From assembly GCA_964567845.1 (NCBI GenBank), contig CAZMOG010000052.1, positions 1 through 13,871 of the forward strand: 13,871 nt of DNA, read 5' to 3'. Source of the stretch: RGIG9079 sp964567845. GTDB lineage: Bacteria > Bacteroidota > Bacteroidia > Bacteroidales > Marinifilaceae. Below, one piece after another: positions 1-7,651 of this stretch. The position numbers were made by a program, and so were the translations under genes. Below the pieces are notes generated by a model. That model did no database searches, was not told the origin of the DNA, and worked only from the letters and a program-made list of their open reading frames with translations. Each line of letters opens with the position of its first letter. Position 1 is the stretch's first letter.

Positions 1-79
1 TCTATAATTGAGAAATTTACAGCGTTTTTACCAACCGTTTTTGTCAATTATACCGTTACTTTTGTTATCTCTTCCTTTT

Positions 80-1309
80 TCACTTTTCACAATTCTCTAA
101 AAGCATCATCAATGCTGCGTTGGTAGCTTTGCTTATGTTGCGTTCACGGTTAGTAGAGAAATGAAAACACTTTGCAATGCACTCATTGGGCCCTGCCACT
201 GCAATCCAAACCGTACCTACAGGATTAACCTCATCACCTCCGGTGGGACCGGCAACTCCGGTTGTTGCAACTGCATAATCACTACCGGCAAGCGTACGAA
301 CTCCCTGAGCCATGGCCCTGGCAACCTCGCCACTTACTACTCCAAACTGCTCTATCAAATTGGCAGGAACTCCCAATATTGAACTTTTAAGTTCAGTTGC
401 ATAACTGACAACTCCTCCAAGGAACCACTCAGAAGCTCCCGGTAACATTGTCAACTCATGAGCAATGTTACCGCCTGTACAACTCTCTGCGCACGATAGA
501 GTCATGCCACTGCTCTTCATCATTTCAGCCACCTCAATTGGCAAGCTCTTGTCTGCTCCATGCTGGATTTTCAACCCCTGCAAAGCATTCTCTAACTTAT
601 GAGCATACTCATCCAAAAACTCTACGGCATGACCATGTGCAGTTAATCTTAACTTAATCACACCATATTCAGGCAGATATGCCAACCCAATTCCCTCGGG
701 CAGTGAATCCTCGAAACTCTCCAATCGGATAGCCAAATCGCTCTCGGTTATTCCATATACTTTGTATATGGTGTAATCAAGTTTTAAATCCGGGAAGTGT
801 TCAAGAATCACCGGCATAACCCTGTTCTCCATCAAAAAGATCATCTCCATCGGCACACCCGGAAGCGAGAAAAGAAGCTTTCCGCTACTTTCGAAACACA
901 TTCCACATGCTGTTCCAACATCATTTTTTAAAAGTCGACAATTTTCGGGCTGAACCGCCTGCCCCTCATTCAAGGTGTTCATCTGCAATGATTTCTTGGC
1001 TAAGATATCCAAAAGCCATTCGTATGCTTCCGGACTATGCACCAAACGAGTGCCGAAATAGTCGGCCAAAACCTGCTTTGTTTTATCATCGCGTGTTGGC
1101 CCCAGACCACCTGTTAAGATTACAACATCGGCTCGACCCATTGAACGTTCCACCGCCTCTTTTATGGCCGATGCCTCGTCCTTAACCGACATCATTTCGA
1201 CAACCTCAAAACCTGAGTCGGTCAACTTCGATGCGATAAACTTTGAATTTGTATCCAAAATTTGTCCCATCAAAATCTCATCGCCTATGGTAACAATTAC
1301 TGCATCCAT
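80..1309 (-). CDS. cinA: CinA: nicotinamide mononucleotide amidohydrolase / competence-damage inducible protein
   Basis: Cytoplasmic two-domain CinA protein of 409 aa, the family's normal full length. Residues 1-165 form the MoaB/MogA-like domain (COG1058), with TIGDEIL near residue 7, ILTGGLGPTRDD at 64-75 and LPGVPMEM at 149-156. A linker of about 170-250 follows. Residues 258-409 form the NMN deamidase domain, with CAESCTGG (273-280), GGVVSYATELK (298-308) and TTGVAGPTGG (349-358). The C-terminal domain converts NMN to nicotinate mononucleotide in pyridine nucleotide salvage; the N-terminal domain is associated with ADP-ribose pyrophosphatase activity in some members. The start is the first ATG after a TAnnTTTG box. 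It is divergent from queH. No hairpin is seen after the stop. The assignment is secure; the in vivo role in competence is not. Confidence 0.96.
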   Translation of the reverse strand: MDAVIVTIGDEILMGQILDTNSKFIASKLTDSGFEVVEMMSVKDEASAIKEAVERSMGRADVVILTGGLGPTRDDKTKQVLADYFGTRLVHSPEAYEWLLDILAKKSLQMNTLNEGQAVQPENCRLLKNDVGTACGMCFESSGKLLFSLPGVPMEMIFLMENRVMPVILEHFPDLKLDYTIYKVYGITESDLAIRLESFEDSLPEGIGLAYLPEYGVIKLRLTAHGHAVEFLDEYAHKLENALQGLKIQHGADKSLPIEVAEMMKSSGMTLSCAESCTGGNIAHELTMLPGASEWFLGGVVSYATELKSSILGVPANLIEQFGVVSGEVARAMAQGVRTLAGSDYAVATTGVAGPTGGDEVNPVGTVWIAVAGPNECIAKCFHFSTNRERNISKATNAALMMLLENCEK

Positions 1310-1330
1310 TTTCTAAAAGCATTAATGCAA

Positions 1331-1338
1331 CAAAGTTA
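1331..1338 (-). promoter_or_regulatory. Putative -7 box of the cinA promoter
   Basis: Read on the minus strand this is TAACTTTG, an exact match to the Bacteroidetes -7 consensus TAnnTTTG, about 21 nt upstream of the cinA start codon. No TTG lies at the ideal 19-21 nt distance; the nearest upstream TTG is about 26 nt away, so the -33 half is weak. The start site would fall near 1325, giving a very short leader. Confidence 0.42.
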
Positions 1339-1350
1339 AAACCAAATCAC

Positions 1351-1358
1351 TAATTTTG
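1351..1358 (+). promoter_or_regulatory. Putative -7 box of the queH-transporter operon promoter
   Basis: TAATTTTG matches TAnnTTTG exactly and lies 26 nt before the queH ATG, in the 75-nt divergent gap with cinA. No convincing -33 TTG is present at the expected distance. The box is separated from the oppositely directed cinA box by only 12 nt, so RNA polymerase could hardly occupy both at once. Confidence 0.4.
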
Positions 1359-1384
1359 CCATATCAACACAGAAAATTTCTACA

Positions 1385-1927
1385 ATGGAGAAGATTGTTC
1401 TGCATACATGCTGCGCTCCATGCGCATCTGCAATAATAGAGTATCTGCTTAAACAGGATATTGAGCCGATTATCTACTATTGCAATCCCAACATATACCC
1501 CATTGAGGAGTATGAGAAGCGTAAAGCCGAGATAAGCCGCCATGCAGTACAACTTGGACTTCAAATCATTGATGACAATTACAACCATCGCGAATGGCAA
1601 AATGCAGTTAAAGGTTTAGAGTGTGAACCCGAACGAGGAAAGCGTTGCTTGGAGTGCTTTAAATACCGATTAAACCGTACTGCGGCATGGGCAGTACGCA
1701 ACGGATATGATATTTTTACAACAACCCTTGCATCATCACGCTGGAAATTGCAAAGCCAAATCGATGAAGCAGGTTTTCATGCCGAAGCCAACAATCCGGG
1801 TTCAAAATATTGGGACAAAAACTGGCGTAAAGGAGGATTGTCGGAGCGTCGTGCACAGCTCATAAAAGAGCTTGGCTTCTATAACCAAACCTACTGCGGT
1901 TGCGAATATAGTATGAGAAAACCATGA
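1385..1927 (+). CDS. queH: QueH: epoxyqueuosine reductase (iron-sulfur, non-QueG type)
   Basis: Protein of 180 aa in the QueH (formerly DUF208) family, which performs the last step of queuosine biosynthesis: reduction of epoxyqueuosine to queuosine in tRNA with GUN anticodons. It replaces the cobalamin-dependent QueG. Visible signatures are the N-terminal HTCCAPC (Cys9, Cys10, Cys13), the YYCNPNIYP segment (Cys33), EPERGKRCLECF (Cys88, Cys91) and the C-terminal YCGCEYS (Cys171, Cys173); the conserved cysteines bind the metal cofactor. FTTTLASSRWK (111-121) is the usual nucleotide-site region. Length is normal for the family. The gene's stop overlaps the next gene's ATG (ATGA), so the two are probably co-transcribed and translationally coupled. 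No riboswitch was recognised in the 75-nt upstream gap. Confidence 0.95.
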   Translation: MEKIVLHTCCAPCASAIIEYLLKQDIEPIIYYCNPNIYPIEEYEKRKAEISRHAVQLGLQIIDDNYNHREWQNAVKGLECEPERGKRCLECFKYRLNRTAAWAVRNGYDIFTTTLASSRWKLQSQIDEAGFHAEANNPGSKYWDKNWRKGGLSERRAQLIKELGFYNQTYCGCEYSMRKP

Positions 1928-2769
1928 TACACCTAATAACTGCCATACTATTCGGTTCACTCTTTGCAATACTGTTTAAACTGTTTGCAAAGCATGGAGT
2001 TAATGCCATTCAAGCCATCATATTCAACTACGTTACCGCTATTTTAATTGGCCCATTAACCAACATTATTAGAGGCGAGGTTGCATTTTCTGCACTCTCG
2101 GCAGTTCCTCCTCTTCCTGCAATATTGACAGGACTCTTTATGGTTGGAGGTTTTATTGCCATGAGCAATGCCACAAAAAGTCATGGAGTTGCAATTGCCA
2201 CCATTGCAACAAGGGTATCATTTATAATTCCTACCATTTGCGCCTTTCTGTTTCTTGGCGAAAAATATTGGGAACCGGTAACCTCGATTTTAGTTATTGT
2301 ATCACTCATTTTAATATTCTTTACCAAGGGCTCAGGCTTTAACTTAAAGAAATGGTACAACCCTCTATTGGTGTTTCTATGCTACGGAGTTGCCAATTTC
2401 CTACTAAAATATTGTCAATCACAAATTACAACAAACAGCGGATTGCTTGCCCTGACAACTGTCACATTCACCTCTGCACTTGTAATTTCACTTCTTCTTG
2501 CACGCCTTCAAAAGAGAGGCCTCGCCCAATTCAAGTGGAAGAATTTGTTTGCAGGAGTTGTGTTGGGAGTTACCAACATTGGATGTACATACTTTTTGTT
2601 GAAATCCCTGACTCAATTCTCTACAGCGACACTCTATCCCATTTACAACATTTCCATTGTAATTATTGGAGTTATTGCCGGCCGTCTGCTATTTAAAGAG
2701 CGACTTAACACCTTACAATATATCGGTATAGCCCTTGCCATCACCGCCATCATCATTGCTATGCTTTAA
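1924..2769 (+). CDS. EamA-family drug/metabolite transporter (DMT superfamily)
   Basis: Very hydrophobic inner-membrane protein of 281 aa with about 9-10 predicted transmembrane helices in two repeats, as in EamA permeases. The second repeat ends with the characteristic YPIYNISIVIIGVIAGRLLF region, then KERLN and a last helix (about residues 240-281). The first repeat ends with FLFLGEKYWEP (about 107-117), the matching 'LGE' position. DMT proteins export or import small metabolites; the substrate cannot be read from the sequence. The ATG overlaps the queH stop by 4 nt, so expression is tied to queH. A link to queuine or precursor transport would be only a guess, because this is not the known YhhQ or QueT type. 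Confidence 0.88.
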   Translation: MIHLITAILFGSLFAILFKLFAKHGVNAIQAIIFNYVTAILIGPLTNIIRGEVAFSALSAVPPLPAILTGLFMVGGFIAMSNATKSHGVAIATIATRVSFIIPTICAFLFLGEKYWEPVTSILVIVSLILIFFTKGSGFNLKKWYNPLLVFLCYGVANFLLKYCQSQITTNSGLLALTTVTFTSALVISLLLARLQKRGLAQFKWKNLFAGVVLGVTNIGCTYFLLKSLTQFSTATLYPIYNISIVIIGVIAGRLLFKERLNTLQYIGIALAITAIIIAML

Positions 2770-2796
2770 TTTGTTGTTTACCAACCCCCAAATCCC

Positions 2797-2839
2797 GTTA
2801 AGATGCCTTCGGCATTCAGCTTGCACGATTTTTCTTAAC
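2797..2839 (+). repeat. Nested inverted repeat (possible weak terminator or leader structure)
   Basis: GTTAAGA at 2797-2803 is exactly complementary to TCTTAAC at 2833-2839. Between them is a tight small hairpin, ATGCC-TTC-GGCAT (2804-2816), followed by a short T-run (2829-2833). It lies 27 nt after the transporter stop and about 90 nt before katA. It could end the queH operon, but the T-run does not directly follow a strong GC stem, so the function is uncertain. The rest of the 159-nt gap (2770-2928) holds no gene and no clear promoter; GTTAAC occurs twice, at about 2862 and 2897. Confidence 0.4.
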
Positions 2840-2928
2840 TGGTCACTCCTAACTCCAAACCGTTAACTATCTGTAACCTTTCCCTTTCCACTTCGTTAAC
2901 ATATAAAAGCATCTTTAAAATTAACAAA

Positions 2929-4449
2929 ATGAAAAATGAGACAAAACTCACCAACAATAGCGGAGCTACCGTAGGTGATAACAGAAACGTTCAGACAGCA
3001 GGACCACGCGGGCCAATGCTTATGCAGAATGTCTGGTATATGGAGAAACTGGGCCACTTTAATCGCGAAAGAATTCCGGAAAGGGTTGTCCACGCAAAGG
3101 GCTCAGGCGCATTCGGGACCTTTACGGTAACACACGATATTACCCGATATACTAAAGCGTCGATATTTTCAGAGGTAGGCAAGCAGACACCACTTTTAAT
3201 ACGCTTCTCTACAGTTGCAGGTGAACGTGGAGCTGCCGATACCGAACGCGATGTGCGGGGTTTTGCCATTAAATTTTACACAGACCAGGGCAACTGGGAT
3301 TTAGTTGGTAACAACACCCCCGTATTCTTTATTCGCGACCCAGTAAAATTCCCCGATTTCATTCACACGCAAAAACGAAATCCAAAAACCAATCTTAGAA
3401 GTGCCACTGCCGCATGGGATTTCTGGTCATTATCGCCCGAGAGTCTGCATCAGGTCATGATTCTTATGAGCGACCGCGGTATTCCTCAGAATTACCGCCA
3501 GATGCACGGTTTCGGAAGCCACACCTACAGTCTTATAAATAGTGATTACGAACGATTCTATGTTAAATTCCACTTCAAGACACAACAAGGAATTGCCAAT
3601 TTTACCAATCGCGAAGCCGAAGCGATTGTTGCCAAAACCCGTGAATATTCACAACAAGATCTGTACGAAAATATTGAAAATCACAACTTTCCAAAGTGGA
3701 AATTGTACATTCAGGTAATGCCTGAACAACAGGCCGAGACATATCATATCAATCCATTCGATTTGACAAAAGTCTGGCCTCATAAAGATTATCCGTTAAT
3801 CGAAGTCGGCATTATGGAACTAAACAAAAATCCTGACAACTACTTCGAGCAGATTGAACAGGCAGCCTTTAATCCTGCCAATATTGTTCCGGGAATTGGA
3901 TTCTCGCCTGACAAAATGTTGCAAGGACGACTCTTTGCCTATGGCGATGCCAACCGACACCGTCTGGGAGCCAACTTTGCACAATTGCCTGTAAATGCTC
4001 CACGCTGCCCTGTTCACAACTACATGCGCGATGGAGCAATGAGCATAGGAAATGGAGGTAACGAGATTAACTATCATCCCAACAGCTTTGAACCATTCGA
4101 CGATGACACGCTTCTAAAAGAGAGTCCGTTAAAGATTTCGGGCGAGGCCTACGCCTATGATCACAGAAGCGATTGCGACTACTATTCGCAACCCGGAGCC
4201 TTATACCGTTTAATCCCCGAGGAGGAACGCCAACGACTTATTTGCAATGTAACCGAATCAATGGATGGAATACCAACAGCAATAAAAATCAGAGCAATTG
4301 CACGCTTCTACCAAGCCGACTCCGATTGCGGAATCCGCCTGGCAAAGGCAATGAACATCGATATAAAAGTTATTGAACAAGAGGTTGAACGCCAAAAGGC
4401 TATTGACGCGCAATTCTCTCAAGATTGTAAACAGCCTGCAAAAGCTTAG
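2929..4449 (+). CDS. katA: Monofunctional haem catalase (small-subunit type)
   Basis: Protein of 506 aa that disproportionates hydrogen peroxide to water and oxygen in the cytoplasm. The catalytic set is complete: distal His55 in RVVHAKGSGAFGTF, Asn128 in DLVGNNTPVFF, and proximal haem ligand Tyr338 in RLFAYGDANRHRLG with Arg334 nearby. The spacing His55-Asn128 (73 residues) equals that in bovine catalase. The length fits small-subunit clade 3 catalases, with no C-terminal flavodoxin-like domain. There is no signal peptide. The ATG at 2929 follows an A-rich leader. I saw neither an exact TAnnTTTG box nor an OxyR-like ATAG/CTAT array upstream, so its control is unresolved. The 3' end overlaps the convergent M1 peptidase gene by 50 bp. 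It probably gives peroxide tolerance to an anaerobic or microaerophilic host. Confidence 0.97.
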   Translation: MKNETKLTNNSGATVGDNRNVQTAGPRGPMLMQNVWYMEKLGHFNRERIPERVVHAKGSGAFGTFTVTHDITRYTKASIFSEVGKQTPLLIRFSTVAGERGAADTERDVRGFAIKFYTDQGNWDLVGNNTPVFFIRDPVKFPDFIHTQKRNPKTNLRSATAAWDFWSLSPESLHQVMILMSDRGIPQNYRQMHGFGSHTYSLINSDYERFYVKFHFKTQQGIANFTNREAEAIVAKTREYSQQDLYENIENHNFPKWKLYIQVMPEQQAETYHINPFDLTKVWPHKDYPLIEVGIMELNKNPDNYFEQIEQAAFNPANIVPGIGFSPDKMLQGRLFAYGDANRHRLGANFAQLPVNAPRCPVHNYMRDGAMSIGNGGNEINYHPNSFEPFDDDTLLKESPLKISGEAYAYDHRSDCDYYSQPGALYRLIPEEERQRLICNVTESMDGIPTAIKIRAIARFYQADSDCGIRLAKAMNIDIKVIEQEVERQKAIDAQFSQDCKQPAKA

Positions 4450-6895
4450 TTTTTAACAGTTGTGGATAGTCGGGATTATCATTCAAAAAATCCATGACTA
4501 TCTGCAACGCCTCCGGGCTTCTGTGACCCGATAAAAGTGAAGCACACCACCCCTTTGGGAAGAATATATCTCCGGTACGCTGCACCTCTTGAAGCTCCAT
4601 CAAGGCCGGTAAGATATACTTGTTTGAATATGGCTCACGGTATCGGCTGTTCAGATATGACAAAGCACTCTGCACCCAAGGCTCCACCGCCCTATTCTCT
4701 GCAACAAGCAGTGCATTAAATACCGAATCCATTACAAGTGTATCCGAGCTACATGCCGGTGAAACAAAATCGTACCTACGCAACACGTCGGGATTGATAA
4801 TTCTGCCACGCTGTGTCTCAATAATGTACTCAGCACTATCCGGCATCTTTATAGCCAACGAAAGAGCCAGATTAATATAGTTATTATCTGTCAACTCCTT
4901 ATTGGTACGCCCTTTCCAAACATTATAAAAATAGTTAACGTACTTATCACTACCACAAGCCGTTGACAAACCTCTATAAATTAATCCACGAATAACACTA
5001 TTTTTATGCGATATTGAAAGCTCAAACAGATCATTCTCAATCCTCTCACGCAACTCATCGGGAGCATCTGCTAAAAGTGTAAACAGATGATTTACAATAG
5101 TATTACATATCTGTACATCGGTCACCAATTTAATTCCCTTTAAAAGAGAGTTATAGTAATCCGTATATTCAATCTCTTGGTTCAAATAGGCCTCGTATAA
5201 CTGCATCAACATTGGCTGTCTCTCTCTATTAGTCATTGTACTATGCCAATACTTCAATACATAGTCGATATTGGGCGTGGTTATTCTGCCATATCCCATT
5301 CCATTAATATTCGGAATCAGCAATGTAAAATTCTCTCCCTCATTATGACGTAATGGTATCTCTCCCTTGTAAATATCAATATCAACACGCTGCTCATTTC
5401 CGATTCCGCTTGCCATATCCATAACCAATACATGAAAGCTTTGCGGCCACACCAATCCACGCCCCTCGGGATCAACATGCTCCACTATCAACTTTGAACT
5501 ATCCAGACTTAATTTCAAATGCGGCATTCCTTTCTCTTTTACCCACACATGGCTAAATCCCTCGATATCAAGCTCGGGAGCATGAGCCGACATTATTGCT
5601 ATCAAATCATCCCACGTTGCATTGGAATGATAGTAGGTACTTAAATACTCTTGAATAGCTGCTCGGAAACGTTCACTTCCCATCATCTCCTCCAAATTAC
5701 GCATCATTACCGGCGCTTTGTCGTAAATAATATTTCCATACAAAAGACCTGCATTCTGCATATTATCAAGTTCCTGCTGAATTGCATTTGTCCCTGAAGT
5801 TCTATCCTCGGCCAAAGCAGGCTCGATGTACGAGGTCATAAAATTCAGATTATGGTCCAACTCCGGAAACTCCGGCTCAATAATCTTTGCTGAGATATAG
5901 TTCGCAAACACCTCTTTTGTCCAAACATCGTTAAACCACTTCATTGTAACCAAATCTCCGAACCACAAATGGATATTTTCATGAGCAATGGTCGATGCCC
6001 TTTGAAAATAGTCTTCGGGAGTTGCGTTCTTCTCCTTAAAAACCACATGATCAGCATAGAGAATTGCTCCCGGATGCTCCATACCTCCGAATTGGAAACC
6101 TGGGATAGCAATCAAATCATTCTTGGTATATGGCATTGGAATTCCCGTATAATCCTCTAACCACGCTACAGACTTAAAGGTAAGATCCACCACATCGGCA
6201 ACCTGAGCCACCTTATATGGATCGGTTTCACGATAATACATATTCACTGTATCACCACCACGCACTTCGGTATAACATTCAAATTTTCCTGCCACAAACG
6301 AAAAATGATATGTACTTAACGGTAGCGAGGGCTGATCCATAAACCTACTATTACTTACTGCAACCCAACCATCAGGGGTATTTAAAGATAACTTATATAT
6401 GCTCTTCATGTCCGGTTGATCAAAACATGGATATATGGTTCTTGCTCTATCGGGAACTGCCAAAGTATACATATACTCCGGATTTCTGTTTAAAGAGCGA
6501 TCTCCTGCAATAAAGTCTATTTCTAACGACACACTATCAGATAGAAATTTTCCGGGAACCACAATATGTTCATTACGGTAGTACCACTCAACAGGCTCAC
6601 CGAAAAGTTTAATATCGATAATCTGCTCAATGCTATCAGCCTTGAAATCTATTTGCAAATCCCTATCCGACAAGTAATTAAAACTTAAAATCTCTTTAGC
6701 TCTTACCATAGAATCGAGAGATTCCGGGATATAGAATTCCAAGTCATAATGCACATTTTTAATGTTAGCCGAACGCATTTGTGCCAACTCCCAACTAACT
6801 CCGGTTTCAATATGTTCATGCTTACCACATGAAAAGAACACAACCGCAACAAATAACAATGCGATTATTGATACAACTCTATTTACATTCATCAT
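4400..6895 (-). CDS. M1-family zinc aminopeptidase, predicted lipoprotein
   Basis: Protein of 831 aa. An N-terminal signal ends in the lipobox FFSC (Cys23), predicting a lipid-anchored envelope enzyme. After the beta-rich N-terminal domain comes the gluzincin core: the exopeptidase motif GGMEH (270-274, variant of GAMEN), zinc motif HENIH (305-309) with WFGDLVTMKW, third zinc ligand Glu328 in TKEVFANY, and the likely catalytic Tyr391 in YDKAP. Residues from about 470 to 831 form a helical C-terminal region, as in aminopeptidase N relatives. It should trim N-terminal residues from peptides outside the cytoplasm. The first of two adjacent ATGs was taken (6895 or 6892). The last 16 codons and stop lie antisense to the end of katA. 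Zinc peptidase activity is near certain; specificity is unknown. Confidence 0.94.
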   Translation of the reverse strand: MMNVNRVVSIIALLFVAVVFFSCGKHEHIETGVSWELAQMRSANIKNVHYDLEFYIPESLDSMVRAKEILSFNYLSDRDLQIDFKADSIEQIIDIKLFGEPVEWYYRNEHIVVPGKFLSDSVSLEIDFIAGDRSLNRNPEYMYTLAVPDRARTIYPCFDQPDMKSIYKLSLNTPDGWVAVSNSRFMDQPSLPLSTYHFSFVAGKFECYTEVRGGDTVNMYYRETDPYKVAQVADVVDLTFKSVAWLEDYTGIPMPYTKNDLIAIPGFQFGGMEHPGAILYADHVVFKEKNATPEDYFQRASTIAHENIHLWFGDLVTMKWFNDVWTKEVFANYISAKIIEPEFPELDHNLNFMTSYIEPALAEDRTSGTNAIQQELDNMQNAGLLYGNIIYDKAPVMMRNLEEMMGSERFRAAIQEYLSTYYHSNATWDDLIAIMSAHAPELDIEGFSHVWVKEKGMPHLKLSLDSSKLIVEHVDPEGRGLVWPQSFHVLVMDMASGIGNEQRVDIDIYKGEIPLRHNEGENFTLLIPNINGMGYGRITTPNIDYVLKYWHSTMTNRERQPMLMQLYEAYLNQEIEYTDYYNSLLKGIKLVTDVQICNTIVNHLFTLLADAPDELRERIENDLFELSISHKNSVIRGLIYRGLSTACGSDKYVNYFYNVWKGRTNKELTDNNYINLALSLAIKMPDSAEYIIETQRGRIINPDVLRRYDFVSPACSSDTLVMDSVFNALLVAENRAVEPWVQSALSYLNSRYREPYSNKYILPALMELQEVQRTGDIFFPKGWCASLLSGHRSPEALQIVMDFLNDNPDYPQLLKTKLLQAVYNLERIARQ

Positions 6896-6940
6896 GAATC
6901 TATTTCATTTGTTAAAAAACATCCTCATAAACGAGATAAA

Positions 6941-6948
6941 CAAAATTA
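6941..6948 (-). promoter_or_regulatory. Putative -7 box of the M1 peptidase promoter
   Basis: The minus strand reads TAATTTTG, an exact TAnnTTTG match, 45 nt upstream of the peptidase start. The -33 region has no clear TTG at 19-21 nt. It lies in the 221-bp AT-rich divergent gap (6896-7116), which holds no gene or recognisable RNA, only this box and the promoter of the next gene. Confidence 0.4.
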
Positions 6949-7041
6949 TGAAATATATTGCTATTTTAAATCTTAAAAAATCAGTTAATTAATCTAAGAA
7001 ACTGTTTTTTTTCAAAAATTATTAAGAAATTCTAACATTTA

Positions 7042-7072
7042 TTGCATAATTAAAATTTGATTAGTACATTTA
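7042..7072 (+). promoter_or_regulatory. Promoter of the DUF3332 lipoprotein gene (TTG-N20-TACATTTA)
   Basis: TTG at 7042-7044 is followed, after exactly 20 nt, by TACATTTA at 7065-7072, a 7-of-8 match to TAnnTTTG with ideal Bacteroidetes spacing. The expected start site near 7079 leaves a leader of about 38 nt before the ATG at 7117. This rules against the upstream TTG codon at 7057 as the translation start, because that codon lies inside the promoter. Confidence 0.65.
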
Positions 7073-7116
7073 CAGACGAAATAAAACAAATTATAAACAT
7101 ACTAAAAAGGCAGATT

Positions 7117-7593
7117 ATGAAAAAGTTTTTTAGAAACGCGCTTATTGCTGTTGTACTAGTTGGTATGGGAGCAATGTCAACCGGTTGCTACGGTTCATTC
7201 GCATTGACATCTAAGATGCACGGCTGGAATGGCCAGGTATCAAACCACAAGTTTGTCAATGAGTTGGTATTTATTGCATTCTGCATCGTTCCTGTATATG
7301 AGATTTGTGCTGTTGCAGATGCACTCGTTCTTAACTCTATTGAGTTCTGGGGTGGAAATAACCCTGTTGCAATGGAGGAGGGTCAAATTGAGGAGAGCAA
7401 CGTTAAATATAAAGGTACCAACTACCGCGTTATCAAGACTCGCAACAACATAGCTGTTGAGGCTATCAATGGTCCACAGAGCGCATCTTTCCGTTACTTC
7501 CCAGAGGAAGAGGAGTGGTATTTGATGGATGGTGATCAGAAAGTTGAGACTGTTAATATTAAGGGCAACAGAGCAATGAAACACCTTTCATAA
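7117..7593 (+). CDS. DUF3332 family lipoprotein
   Basis: Protein of 158 aa starting at ATG 7117 (MKKFFRN). An in-frame TTG extension back to 7057 exists, but it overlaps the promoter and would spoil the signal peptide. The signal is typical: basic N-terminus, hydrophobic core 8-19, lipobox STGC with Cys24. The body carries the DUF3332 pattern: GSFALTSKMHGWNGQ after the Cys, then FVNELVFIAFCIVPVYEICAVADALVLNSIEFW, which reads as one or two membrane-embedded hydrophobic segments (about 47-73), then a soluble C-terminal half. Function is unknown in the family, which is common in Bacteroidales. It is a single-gene unit with its own promoter and a strong terminator. Codons look richer in GTT, GGT and GAG than those of neighbours, which may mean high expression. 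Confidence 0.88.
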   Translation: MKKFFRNALIAVVLVGMGAMSTGCYGSFALTSKMHGWNGQVSNHKFVNELVFIAFCIVPVYEICAVADALVLNSIEFWGGNNPVAMEEGQIEESNVKYKGTNYRVIKTRNNIAVEAINGPQSASFRYFPEEEEWYLMDGDQKVETVNIKGNRAMKHLS

Positions 7594-7617
7594 ACTCAAA
7601 ATCTTAAACAAATAATT

Positions 7618-7650
7618 CCCCGTGACTCCAAAGTTTCACGGGGAGTTTTT
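7618..7650 (+). terminator. Intrinsic terminator, probably bidirectional
   Basis: CCCCGTGA (7618-7625), a 10-nt loop, then TCACGGGG (7636-7643) form a perfect 8-bp stem that a T-A pair extends by one, followed by AG and TTTTT (7646-7650). It begins 24 nt after the DUF3332 stop. The minus-strand gene ends at 7652, and on that strand the same hairpin is followed by AATTATTTGTTT, so it likely stops the guaB operon as well. Confidence 0.9.
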
Positions 7651-7651
7651 A

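Noticed and set aside
1..79. Possible promoter for a gene beyond the left edge on the minus strand (TTG then TAAATTTC)
   Set aside because: The spacing is 25 nt and the -7 box is imperfect; no start codon or open frame is seen in these bases.
2860..2928. OxyR-type or Fur-type operator before katA
   Set aside because: I looked for spaced ATAG/CTAT words and for GATAATGATAATC-like repeats and found no convincing match.
7057..7116. TTG start giving the DUF3332 protein 20 extra residues
   Set aside because: The TTG lies inside the promoter and upstream of the likely transcription start, and the extra residues would block a normal lipoprotein signal.
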